NCBI GenBank assembly: GCA_002319915.1
Contig: DCFQ01000007.1
Coordinates: 51,713-114,803, forward strand
Length of the DNA stretch: 63,091 nt
Source: Bacteroidales bacterium UBA1800
GTDB taxonomy: Bacteria; Bacteroidota; Bacteroidia; Bacteroidales; VadinHA17
Direction of reading: 5' to 3'
The position numbers and the translations under genes were made by a program. Below are positions 32,830 to 40,554 of the stretch, piece by piece. Each line of letters begins with the position of its first letter. Position 1 is the stretch's first letter. The notes beneath the pieces are model-generated. The model was not told the DNA's origin and did no database searches. It worked only from the letters and a program-made list of their open reading frames with translations.

Positions 32830-34620
32830 ATGACTATGAAAAACCTGATTAACCGCATACAAATTATTCTGCTGATGACCCTTGCTGTTACCCGGGCCGC
32901 AGATTCATACGCCCAGCCGGCAGGCAGTGATCCAGGAAGGTTCAGGGAAGGACTGATGATTACCACCGACCGGGATATTTACATTGCGGGAGAACAGGTA
33001 TGGTTAAAGATAAATAAGTTCAATGAAGCCGGGGAGAGGCCATCGGATTTCAGCAAGATCCTCTATGCGGAATTGCTTAACGATGCCAACAATCCAGTCG
33101 TACAGCTTAAGTTGTTCTCTGCCGGAACCTCGGCATCAGGGACAATCGTTCTCCCGGATACCCTTACTTCGGGGAATTATCTCATCCGGGCTTATACAAA
33201 ATGGATGCTGAATTACCCGGAGAAGGATTTCGCTTACAGGACAATCTCCGTTCTAAATCCTTTCAGGAGCGTCGACCGGCTCATCAATCCGGCACAAAGA
33301 GCCGGCAAGGGGAAAACCGATGACAGCCGGAAGGTCCAGGTTGCTGTGGATGCCCCCGGAACTGCAGCCACTGATGAACAGGTAATTGGGGATATTCAGT
33401 TTGACAAGCCGGAATATTCGGCGCGTCAGAAGATCGGGATCGGCGTTTCACTCAGGGACGCTTCAGGAGCCCCTGTTGCCGCTGACCTCTCCCTGTCAGT
33501 GGTAAAATCGACCCTGAAAGACAACGCCAGAGAACGTTTGGCCTCAGTGCCCGGCAGGGAAGTGACTGACGGTTCCCCGCTGGCTGATTCAGTCTGGCTG
33601 CCTGAACCGGAAGGTGAGATAATAAGCGGGACCATCAGGAACAAAAAGACGAATGAACCCCTGATAAATGCCGATATTTCCTTGTCCGTCGTTGGCAGGT
33701 CGGCGGTATGCCAGTTCGGCAAAACCAACAACCGCGGAGGGTTCCTGTTTGTCGTAAAGGACCTTTCAGGGCCAAAAGAGATTGTCATTCAGCCATTCCT
33801 GCACGATGAGTCAGGCTGCTATGTAGAGCTGAACGAATCTTTTTGCAGCACTTTTTCAGACGCGACTCCCGGGAAATTCTATCTTGACAGCATCGCCGCA
33901 GAGAATATTAACAGTGCAGTTATCAGCATGCAGGTGAACAACCTTTACAAACCGTTCAGGCAGAAAGGTGATACCAATAAGAGGGCCCCTGATATGAAGG
34001 ATTTCTATGGGTTGCCGTCACGAAAGCTGGTTTTGTCCGATTTTATTGAGCTGACGAATATACGGGAGGTGGTGAAGGAGATCATGCCGGAAGTAAGGGT
34101 TTTCAGGAAATATGACAAGGCATGGTTTAAGATCGTCTATGACAATCCGTACCAGCAGTTTGAAAATCAGGCGCTCGTAATGGTCGACGGGGTCCCGCTC
34201 AATGAAATTGAAGGCCTGCTCGAAATGCCGTCAAAGGATGTTGAAAGGATCGATGTAATAAGCGTCAGGTATTTCTATGGCGATTTCGTGTTTGACGGGA
34301 TCCTCAGCTTTATTACCAAAAAAGGAAACCTGAATAACCTCAAGTTTGACGAATCAGTGTTCAGGCAGATCTACGAAGGATGCCAGGAGCCCGAGAAATT
34401 TTATTCACCTGTTTATGAAATCGATTCCCTGAGAACCAGCCGTATCCCTGATTTCAGGAACACACTGCACTGGGATCCTCAGTTCAGGACCGGTAAGGAC
34501 GGCAAAGCATCCGCAGTACTTTATGCATCTGATGAACCTGGTGAGTATTCGGCCATAATCGAGGGAATAACATCAAATGGCAAGCGTGTCCGCTATGCCA
34601 GGAATTTCAGGATAAAATAG
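32830..34620 (+). CDS. Secreted MG2-like / carboxypeptidase-regulatory domain protein
   Basis: 596 residues from the ATG at 32830 (second ATG at 32836); signal peptide ends near SYAQ. Residues about 25-150 resemble an alpha-2-macroglobulin MG2 domain (LMITTDRDIYIAGEQVWLKI, LYAELLNDANNPVVQLKLF, LTSGNYLIRAYTKWMLN). A second beta domain (about 270-350; SGTIRNKKTNEPLINADISL) is carboxypeptidase-regulatory-like. A later part (LVMVDGVPLNEIEGLLEMPSKDVERIDVISVRYFYGD) resembles a receptor plug, without a barrel. The frame upstream of 32830 overlaps the DUF4249 gene and is not the start. Probably works at the outer membrane with the DUF4249 protein. Confidence 0.78.
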   Translation: MTMKNLINRIQIILLMTLAVTRAADSYAQPAGSDPGRFREGLMITTDRDIYIAGEQVWLKINKFNEAGERPSDFSKILYAELLNDANNPVVQLKLFSAGTSASGTIVLPDTLTSGNYLIRAYTKWMLNYPEKDFAYRTISVLNPFRSVDRLINPAQRAGKGKTDDSRKVQVAVDAPGTAATDEQVIGDIQFDKPEYSARQKIGIGVSLRDASGAPVAADLSLSVVKSTLKDNARERLASVPGREVTDGSPLADSVWLPEPEGEIISGTIRNKKTNEPLINADISLSVVGRSAVCQFGKTNNRGGFLFVVKDLSGPKEIVIQPFLHDESGCYVELNESFCSTFSDATPGKFYLDSIAAENINSAVISMQVNNLYKPFRQKGDTNKRAPDMKDFYGLPSRKLVLSDFIELTNIREVVKEIMPEVRVFRKYDKAWFKIVYDNPYQQFENQALVMVDGVPLNEIEGLLEMPSKDVERIDVISVRYFYGDFVFDGILSFITKKGNLNNLKFDESVFRQIYEGCQEPEKFYSPVYEIDSLRTSRIPDFRNTLHWDPQFRTGKDGKASAVLYASDEPGEYSAIIEGITSNGKRVRYARNFRIK

Positions 34621-34649
34621 TCCTCCGGCACGGGTAATTGTCTCCCGTA

Positions 34650-35132
34650 TCAGTTAACAGTCGCATCCTTAAGAGCTTCCGCCAGGGAGGCCCTGAAAAT
34701 ATTGTATGACCAGGTTGCCCCCGACACTACATCCACCTTGCCGATATCCTGCCTTTCGAGAAGCTTCTGAGGATAGCTCTTTACCCCGTTCCAGTCGTTC
34801 CTGCTTTGTTCGATATAGACCTGGTTGCCCTCAAAATGCTTTTCATATGCTCCGTCGAACTTTTCATGGAGATTTGAATCCCTTATGGAAAAGTCGATGC
34901 GTGTAAAGAGTCCGTTTTCAATTTTGACCCTGACAAGCCCCCAGTATGGCTCGTCAGTGTAAGAATCCCGCGAAAGCCCTTCATACGACCCATCCTTGTA
35001 TTTCCTGACTGTGTCCTGGCAGGAATAGCCCGGCAGTGACACCTTATCCGATTTATTGCCGGAATTCAGTGATGCAGTGGTTAAAAGTAAGACTGTAATC
35101 ACTCCAAACCCGGTTACCGATAATTTATTCAT
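34650..35132 (-). CDS. Secreted FMN-binding domain protein
   Basis: 160 residues with an N-terminal signal sequence (residues 1-25). The C-terminal half is an FMN-binding domain, with the flavinylation motif DVVSGATWS near residue 140; in this family the Thr receives FMN covalently from ApbE. YKDGSYEGLSRDSYTDEPYWGLVRVKIENG is the preceding beta strand region. Likely an exported flavin electron carrier or sensor. No ApbE or Rnf/Nqr genes are nearby. Convergent with the MG2-like gene. Confidence 0.85.
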   Translation of the reverse strand: MNKLSVTGFGVITVLLLTTASLNSGNKSDKVSLPGYSCQDTVRKYKDGSYEGLSRDSYTDEPYWGLVRVKIENGLFTRIDFSIRDSNLHEKFDGAYEKHFEGNQVYIEQSRNDWNGVKSYPQKLLERQDIGKVDVVSGATWSYNIFRASLAEALKDATVN

Positions 35133-35361
35133 GAATCAATTGTTTCTGTTGCTGCAATGTGCATTTAAATTTAAACAATTTATATTTCCATTGATTTATA
35201 TCCCTTACTTTTATATTTTTATAACGGTTAACATCGATCTTCCTGAATGTAAAATCAAATCTCCGGTCAGAATGCAGGGGCATTTAATCTGCCTCTCATA
35301 TGACAATATCAATAAACATTATCGAAACCCAATTGTCTTATCAGAAGTACTTTAAAATGAA

Positions 35362-36111
35362 ATGAGTATGAAAAAATTAACTGATTTATTCTTGATCATT
35401 TGCATTGTTATGCTTGGAATTTCCTTCTCATCCTGCACCAGTCAGACTGGCGAAAAGAAAGCAGGAGAGCAGGTTAATATGGAAAAACCCGCATCGGATA
35501 TTGCAGTCCTTGATACAGCCTGGACCCAGCTGTTCAACGGCAAGGACCTTACCGGCTGGAAACATGTAGGTCCCGGGGATATGACCGTCGACAGCGGGCT
35601 TATCCAGACCCATGGAGGCATGGGCCTTCTTTACTGGACCGGCGGCAAGGTAGGGAACTGCCAGATCAGAGTTGTCTGGCATATGCGTGATAAAAATGAT
35701 AATTCCGGCATTTTCATCAGGATCCCCCTGGAGCCCCGTGAAGAGTGGATGCCGGTCAATTACGGGTATGAAGTTCAGATCGACAACGATCCCGCCGCAT
35801 CGGGAGAAGATGAATACCATGAAACAGGCATGCTCTATTCGCTTACAAAACCGCTCGTAAAGAATGCCTGGAAGCCTGGTCCTCAATATAACACCGAGGA
35901 GATTACCCTCGATGGCCCAAGGACGATGGTATTTCTTAACGGCATCAAGGTTACCGACTATACCGAAGGTGATTCCGTACCTGCAAGGAAATTCGATTTT
36001 GAACCCCAGAGAGGACGCCGCCCGGATTTTGGATGGTTCGGGCTTCAGAACCACAGCAACAATGATATTGTGTTCTTTAAGGAAGTTGCCATCAGGGCTC
36101 TGAAAAAGTAA
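35362..36111 (+). CDS. DUF1080 (3-keto-disaccharide hydrolase-like) lipoprotein
   Basis: 249 residues; lipobox ISFSSC near residue 25. The signature WTQLFNGKDLTGWKHVG and later NSGIFIRIPLEPREEW...GYEVQIDNDPAASGEDEYHETGMLYSLTKP are diagnostic of DUF1080, a concanavalin-like fold now linked to hydrolysis of 3-keto-glycosides. Two ATGs (35362, 35368) are possible. It is followed after 49 bases by a Tat-exported Gfo/Idh/MocA oxidoreductase, a pairing that fits periplasmic 3-keto-sugar chemistry. Confidence 0.9.
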   Translation: MSMKKLTDLFLIICIVMLGISFSSCTSQTGEKKAGEQVNMEKPASDIAVLDTAWTQLFNGKDLTGWKHVGPGDMTVDSGLIQTHGGMGLLYWTGGKVGNCQIRVVWHMRDKNDNSGIFIRIPLEPREEWMPVNYGYEVQIDNDPAASGEDEYHETGMLYSLTKPLVKNAWKPGPQYNTEEITLDGPRTMVFLNGIKVTDYTEGDSVPARKFDFEPQRGRRPDFGWFGLQNHSNNDIVFFKEVAIRALKK

Positions 36112-36160
36112 TGCGGGCCTTTGGTCTGCAAAATGACTTCATCTCAAGCTGACTATACCT

Positions 36161-37513
36161 ATGAAAAACCACTTTTCTCGCCGCGACTTCCTGAAGACAA
36201 GCGCTTTGGGCACCGGCGGCCTGCTCTCAGGCAGGGTCATTAGTCTGGAACCTTATCCTTTTGAAAGGATGCAGCAAAAAGTTGCACACAGCGACAGGAT
36301 CAGGTTCGGGATCATCGGAATTGGAATGCAGGGCTCCGGCCTTCTTTCGGGAGCAGTGACGCTTCCGGGTGCCGAGTGTGTCGCTGCAGCCGACCTTTAT
36401 GACGGCCGCCACACCCTTGCAAGGGAGATAACAGGGAATCCCGGCCTGATGGTCACAAGAAAATACCAGGAGCTTCTGGACCGCAAGGATATCGATTGCA
36501 TTATTGCCGCTGTCCCTGACCACTGGCACAAAAGGGTAGTCGTCGATGCATGCAATGCCGGGAAGGATATTTACTGCGAAAAGCCCATGTCGCACACCGT
36601 CTCCGACGGCTTTGAAATGGTTGACGCTGCAGCAAGGAACAAACGGATTGTCCAGATCGGATCTCAGCGGGTCAGCTCGAATCTCTGTGCTAAAGCGAGG
36701 GAAATGTACAAGAACGGGGATATCGGAGAAATCGAGAATGTGGAGCTCACCCTGGGAAGGAACGATCCCACAGGTGCGTGGGAATACCCGCCGCCGTTCG
36801 ATCTTTCGCCGCAGACACTCGATTGGGATACCTGGCTTAACGATACACCGAAGATCCCATTCAACAAGGAACGTTTTGCCCGCTGGCGCTGCTGGAAAGA
36901 ATATGGGACAGGAGTGGCAGGCGACCTGATGGTGCACCTGATAAGCGGGATGATGTTCACTCTTGGATGGAACGAGATCCCGAGGTCGGCAACCTCACTT
37001 GGCGGCATATTCAGATGGAAGGACGGCCGAAACATGCCCGATCTTCACCTTGTGCTTTTCGATTACCATGGAGTCCCTGTATTTGTACGCCTCGGGCTTG
37101 GAACAGAAACCACCGAGCTTGCCCGCTTCCTTGGCCCAAAAGGAATCCTCGACACCGGTGAATTTAATATGAGCTGGACACCGCAGCCTGGGATCGACCT
37201 GGCGCCAAGCTACTACGACAGCAGTTTCCCGTCGAAAATGAGAGCCGAATACGAGGCCCAATGGTACACCGAGCATACCCCGAAGCTAGGGCAGGAGCCA
37301 ATTTATGATCAGGTCAGTTACCGTGGTCACGACTGGGACGATATGCGTCCTCACATATGGAACTTCTTCCAGTCTGTCAAATCCCGCAAACCCGTTGTGG
37401 AAGATGCAGTCTTCGGGAATCATGCGGCTCTTGCCTGCCATATGGCAAACGAATCATATTTCAGGGGGAAGACTGTATTCTGGGACGAAGCTTCAAAAAC
37501 AGTTAAAAGCTGA
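36161..37513 (+). CDS. Tat-exported Gfo/Idh/MocA oxidoreductase
   Basis: 450-residue NAD(P)-dependent sugar oxidoreductase. N-terminal twin-arginine signal SRRDFLKTSALGTGG. Rossmann fold from about residue 45 (RFGIIGIGMQGSGL), then EKPMSHTVSDGFEMVDAAA (the catalytic Lys-Pro motif), and a C-terminal beta-sheet domain. The Tat route and tight cofactor binding imply a periplasmic enzyme carrying its NAD(P). Pairs with the DUF1080 protein upstream. Confidence 0.92.
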   Translation: MKNHFSRRDFLKTSALGTGGLLSGRVISLEPYPFERMQQKVAHSDRIRFGIIGIGMQGSGLLSGAVTLPGAECVAAADLYDGRHTLAREITGNPGLMVTRKYQELLDRKDIDCIIAAVPDHWHKRVVVDACNAGKDIYCEKPMSHTVSDGFEMVDAAARNKRIVQIGSQRVSSNLCAKAREMYKNGDIGEIENVELTLGRNDPTGAWEYPPPFDLSPQTLDWDTWLNDTPKIPFNKERFARWRCWKEYGTGVAGDLMVHLISGMMFTLGWNEIPRSATSLGGIFRWKDGRNMPDLHLVLFDYHGVPVFVRLGLGTETTELARFLGPKGILDTGEFNMSWTPQPGIDLAPSYYDSSFPSKMRAEYEAQWYTEHTPKLGQEPIYDQVSYRGHDWDDMRPHIWNFFQSVKSRKPVVEDAVFGNHAALACHMANESYFRGKTVFWDEASKTVKS

Positions 37514-37542
37514 TGGAGTAGCAACCGGAAAAGGGAAATCTG

Positions 37543-37620
37543 ACCGCAGAGACCTCCCGGATGAAATCCGGAAACCCGTTAAATTACGGGCTCTGAAAAA
37601 CAAATGGAGGTCTTTGCGGT
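37543..37620. repeat. Structured intergenic element (three-way junction)
   Basis: ACCGCAGAGACCTCC (37543-37557) pairs with GGAGGTCTTTGCGGT (37606-37620) over 15 positions with one G-T wobble. Inside are two small hairpins: CCGGAT-GAA-ATCCGG (37557-37571, sharing base 37557 with the outer stem) and CCCGT-6-ACGGG (37575-37590). It lies 29 bases after the oxidoreductase stop and just before the DUF6340 gene. The ends resemble the CTCTGCGG-type intergenic repeats of Bacteroidota. Confidence 0.65.
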
Positions 37621-37642
37621 TTATTTAATATTTTTGACCTGC

Positions 37643-38563
37643 ATGAAGACTGATTACCGAATGATCGAAAATTCAGGGAAGCATCACGGGATAATTAATC
37701 TGATGATCCTTGGCCTGTGCTTTATGATCATTACTTCATGCGCCGCCCCTCTTTATTTTGAAAAGAGCGAACCTCCTGAAATATCTGCAAGCATAAAGCC
37801 CTGCAGGATTGCCTTTATAAATATTTTCGATTACACCTGGTCAGAGGCTGTAAAGAGTGAAAACCAGAATGTTTACAGGAGTGCAATCAATGAGTTTGCA
37901 CGGGAGATGAACAGGATCGGCAGCAGTGATTCAATTTATAAATTCTTTGTCGCGGATACGCTCTTCAAAGGTGTCCCGGTCCAGGATCAGACTTTGATGC
38001 TACCGGCAGATACAGTTGAGCTCCTGACGACTGTTTTCAAAGCGGATTACCTGGTCACGCTCGACTCGATCAGCTTGTACCTCATGCAGGATGAGAGCGA
38101 CAACTCGGATGAGGACGGTAATTCAAGTGGTTTCGGGAGCTTTTATCTTGTATCTGATTTTTTCCTTTCGTTATACGACCTTTCGGGGAACATGGTCAAC
38201 AGGAGCGAAGTTTCGATGACCTCAGGATACGGGAACAGGACAGCTTACTCATATTTCTCGGGACTTTTACCTTCCTTCTCGCGGGCATCAACCCAGGCCG
38301 GTGAGCTGGGCATCTCCGCTGCCGATGAATATGCCGACAGGTTCTACCCGACAGTGACACAAGAAGAGCGCTACGTCTATACCGGAGGAAAACTGAAGGA
38401 AGCAAATTCCCTGATTGTCAGGGAACAATGGGACAAAGCAGAAGCGATCCTCAGGAAGCTTGCTTCGGGAAAGAATACCGGGATCGCCAGGAAAGCTGAA
38501 CACAATCTTTCGGTACTTGGCGAGATCAGGGAATCAGTAAAGGCGACCCCCGGAAATCAATGA
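37643..38563 (+). CDS. DUF6340-like lipoprotein
   Basis: 306 residues if started at the ATG at 37643; the ATG at 37661 is equally possible. The hydrophobic stretch IINLMILGLCFMIITSC ends in a lipobox Cys. The following part (PPEISASIKPCRIAFINIF..., LLTTVFKADYLVTLDSISL, FFLSLYDLSGNMVNRSEVS) fits DUF6340, a Bacteroidota lipoprotein family of unknown role. The C-terminal 60 residues are helical and TPR-like (LIVREQWDKAEAILRKLASGKNTGIARKAEHNLSVLGEI). Stands between a structured element and the DUF302 gene. Confidence 0.72.
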   Translation: MKTDYRMIENSGKHHGIINLMILGLCFMIITSCAAPLYFEKSEPPEISASIKPCRIAFINIFDYTWSEAVKSENQNVYRSAINEFAREMNRIGSSDSIYKFFVADTLFKGVPVQDQTLMLPADTVELLTTVFKADYLVTLDSISLYLMQDESDNSDEDGNSSGFGSFYLVSDFFLSLYDLSGNMVNRSEVSMTSGYGNRTAYSYFSGLLPSFSRASTQAGELGISAADEYADRFYPTVTQEERYVYTGGKLKEANSLIVREQWDKAEAILRKLASGKNTGIARKAEHNLSVLGEIRESVKATPGNQ

Positions 38564-38609
38564 TAATGCGGGGCTTTGGCCATTTCCCGTTAACCTAAAT
38601 GAAAATGAT

Positions 38610-39011
38610 ATGGAAAAAGACCAATTGATTCTTGAGAATCCGAGCAGGCAGGGATTTGAACAGACTGTCAGCTCCATAATTGCGGAGGCAGAGAAAAGGG
38701 AATGGACCCTTCCCGCCGTCCACGATCTTCAGCAATCGCTGGCCAGGTCGGGGAAGATGGTCCGGCCTGTCAAGGTCATTGAGATCTGCAAGCCTAAATA
38801 CTCCGGCCGCATGCTGGAACTGAGCGATGAGAGGATCGTTTCGGTCATGATGCCATGCAGGATCTCTGTTTATGAAAAGGAGGACGGCAGGGTCTATGTA
38901 TCAATGATCAATTCCGGGCTGCTTGCGCAGGGTATGGCGAAGAATATCAGGAAGGTAATGGCCGAAGCTTCAGAAGAAACGGTTGAGATTGTGCAAAGCG
39001 CACTTGGCTGA
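38610..39011 (+). CDS. DUF302 domain protein
   Basis: 133 residues, cytoplasmic (no signal peptide). GFEQTVSSIIAEAEKREWTLPAVHDLQQSL, VRPVKVIEICKPKYSGRML, MMPCRISVYEKEDGRVYVSMIN match the DUF302 fold. The two Cys (ICKP and MPCR) stand at positions where other members also tend to have conserved residues. DUF302 proteins are often near sulfur, thiol or metal genes; here it borders the putative thiol/metalloid module but is convergent with the zinc-ribbon gene and lacks the shared operator motif. Confidence 0.82.
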   Translation: MEKDQLILENPSRQGFEQTVSSIIAEAEKREWTLPAVHDLQQSLARSGKMVRPVKVIEICKPKYSGRMLELSDERIVSVMMPCRISVYEKEDGRVYVSMINSGLLAQGMAKNIRKVMAEASEETVEIVQSALG

Positions 39012-39047
39012 GCACCCGGGTCAACCCCGGCTTAAGGTAACCGCAGA

Positions 39048-39482
39048 TCAGCCGGTGAGGATCTTCTGAATGGAGATCTTCTCATTTTCATTCAGCGTTT
39101 CCATGCCTTCGAGGGCATTCCTGATCTTTGTCTTGAAATTCCAGCATGTCATTTGCCTGAGCGACAACCGGCGTGCAAATTCGTAGCTGGAGAGCTCTTC
39201 TTTCCCCTTGCACACATTATAGGCGATATAGAATGCCTTGCTTACCGGGAATTTGCAGTTGTGAAAAATGGTTCCTGCTGCCGCCGATTCTTCGGTCTTG
39301 CACCTGGTGCATCTCCTTGAATGCGGGGTCTTACCCTGGCAGTAATTGTCATTACCGCATTTCCTGCATTTGAATCCGTCCTTCCATTTTAGTCCGGCAA
39401 GGAACTCCAGGCATTTTTCATCGCTCTGGAACAATTCGATCAACTGATCCCCGGAAAGTTCATTTTCAAATACTGGTCTCAT
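39048..39482 (-). CDS. Stand-alone IS1595-type zinc-ribbon protein
   Basis: 144 residues. The zinc ribbon is CRKC...CTRC (FKCRKCGNDNYCQGK, RRCTRCKTEESAAAGTIFHNCKFPVSKAF) as at the N-terminus of IS1595-family transposases, followed by a helix-turn-helix-like part (LSSYEFARRLSLRQMTCWNFKTKIRNALEG). The DDE catalytic domain that makes a full transposase about 300 residues long is absent, and no inverted terminal repeats were seen. The frame is intact and has its own promoter, which overlaps the shared operator motif. It could be a domesticated DNA-binding regulator of the module; a simple remnant is the alternative. Confidence 0.75.
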   Translation of the reverse strand: MRPVFENELSGDQLIELFQSDEKCLEFLAGLKWKDGFKCRKCGNDNYCQGKTPHSRRCTRCKTEESAAAGTIFHNCKFPVSKAFYIAYNVCKGKEELSSYEFARRLSLRQMTCWNFKTKIRNALEGMETLNENEKISIQKILTG

Positions 39483-39501
39483 TATTAATACTTCTAAGGC
39501 A

Positions 39502-39530
39502 CAAAGATAATTAATTTCGGTGATAGCAAA
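39502..39530 (-). promoter_or_regulatory. Promoter of the zinc-ribbon gene
   Basis: On the reverse strand TTTG (complement of 39527-39530), 17 bases, then TATCTTTG (complement of 39502-39509) gives a good Bacteroidota promoter 20 bases before the start codon at 39482. Its -33 element falls inside the first GTGATA-N7-GATTTA repeat, so a protein bound there would control this gene. Confidence 0.5.
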
Positions 39531-39558
39531 AAGATTTAAGTGATACTATTGCGATTTA
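39520..39558 (+). promoter_or_regulatory. Paired operator-like direct repeats, module promoter 1
   Basis: Two direct copies of GTGATA-N7-GATTTA with a 20-base period: GTGATAGCAAAAAGATTTA (39520-39538) and GTGATACTATTGCGATTTA (39540-39558). The second is identical over 19 bases to a copy at 42038-42056 before the thioredoxin gene. Spacing near two helical turns and position 14 bases upstream of the -7 element suggest a regulator site. Confidence 0.75.
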
Positions 39559-39572
39559 TAAATTTATTGATT

Positions 39573-39580
39573 TATATTTG
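39573..39580 (+). promoter_or_regulatory. -7 element for the DUF6132-methyltransferase-peptide-rSAM unit
   Basis: TATATTTG matches TAnnTTTG; the predicted transcript starts just before the ATG at 39601. The direct repeats at 39520-39558 cover its -33 zone. Confidence 0.55.
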
Positions 39581-39600
39581 CCGCATCAAAAAAGGAATTG

Positions 39601-39849
39601 ATGGAGACTGAATGCAGAACCAAGCCAAGACCGGGATCGTTTAGGGAATTCCTGCTGTCGTGGTATTTTTGGAAGCCTGTGGCCGGGATACTGGCAGGTG
39701 CATTTTCAGGGTACCTATTGTATTTCTTCATCGGTTGCGGAACCGGTGCATGCACAGTTGACATCAGTCCGCTGGGGAGTATCCTCACCGGAGGGACCCT
39801 GGGTTTCCTCGTTTCGGGAACGCCATGCCTGCCGTGCGCACGGAGATGA
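39601..39849 (+). CDS. DUF6132 small membrane protein
   Basis: 82 residues with two transmembrane segments (about 25-45 and 58-73). Four Cys are placed at the ends of the helices: Cys46 and Cys51 in GCGTGACT, Cys76 and Cys79 in PCLPC. This is the DUF6132 pattern, a small Bacteroidota family often near thioredoxin or rhodanese genes. A TTG at 39598 is in frame; the ATG at 39601 is chosen. First gene of the unit; 32 bases before the methyltransferase. Confidence 0.8.
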   Translation: METECRTKPRPGSFREFLLSWYFWKPVAGILAGAFSGYLLYFFIGCGTGACTVDISPLGSILTGGTLGFLVSGTPCLPCARR

Positions 39850-39881
39850 AAATTGTTAAATTTAACGTCTGAAAAAATCTG

Positions 39882-40508
39882 ATGAACTTTACTGAAATCA
39901 ATAAGCGTTACAGCGAACTGGCAGAATCCGGGTGCTGCCTCTCATGCGGCGGTGCAATCGATCATTCGGATGCTGCACCTGGTGAGGTCTGCGTCGATTT
40001 CGGCAGCGGCCGCGGAACTGATGCAATGCGCCTTGCAGAAAAAGTGGGGAAGGGGGGTCTCGTTTACGGGATTGACATATCCGAAGGCATGATCAGGAAG
40101 TCGGTCGAGACCGCAAAACGTCTGGGCCTCACAAACGTGCACTTCAGGATGAGCTCACTTGAGAAGACAGGGCTTGAAGATAACCTTGTCAACCTTGTCA
40201 TTTCAAACTGCACTATAAACCATTCCTCCGATAAGCAGGCTGTGTGGAATGAGATCTTCAGGATATTGAAAAAAGGAGGCAGGTTTGTCGTAAGCGACAT
40301 TTATTCACATAGCCCGGTGCCCGAAGAATACAGGAACGACCCGGTGGCAGTATCAGAATGCTGGGCGGGATCCGTCACCAGGGCTGAGTATCTCGACCAG
40401 GTAGTGAAGGCCGGATTCGTAAAAATAAGCATCCTGGAGGAATCAAAACCCTATGAAAAGGGAGCGATCATGGTATCGAGCTGGACGATTTCCGCAACCA
40501 GACCGTAA
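39882..40508 (+). CDS. ArsM-like SAM-dependent methyltransferase
   Basis: 208-residue class I methyltransferase. SAM site VDFGSGRGTDAMRLAEKVG and GIDISEGM; post-motif VISNCTINHSSDKQAVWNEIFRILKKGGRFVVSDI is the arsenite methyltransferase signature. The Cys positions of ArsM enzymes are kept: Cys18/Cys19/Cys22 (CCLSC), Cys110 (SNC), Cys160 (ECWAG). It is shorter before the SAM motif than typical ArsM proteins and lacks their C-terminal domain. Could methylate As(III) or another soft thiophilic substrate. Sits between DUF6132 and the Cys peptide. Confidence 0.82.
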   Translation: MNFTEINKRYSELAESGCCLSCGGAIDHSDAAPGEVCVDFGSGRGTDAMRLAEKVGKGGLVYGIDISEGMIRKSVETAKRLGLTNVHFRMSSLEKTGLEDNLVNLVISNCTINHSSDKQAVWNEIFRILKKGGRFVVSDIYSHSPVPEEYRNDPVAVSECWAGSVTRAEYLDQVVKAGFVKISILEESKPYEKGAIMVSSWTISATRP

Positions 40509-40554
40509 ACAAGACACACTGAAATTCTATTACATAATTTAAACATAAGGGAAA

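Noticed and set aside
39048..39482. An active IS1595 insertion sequence
   Set aside because: No DDE domain, no terminal inverted repeats and no target duplications were seen around the zinc-ribbon gene.
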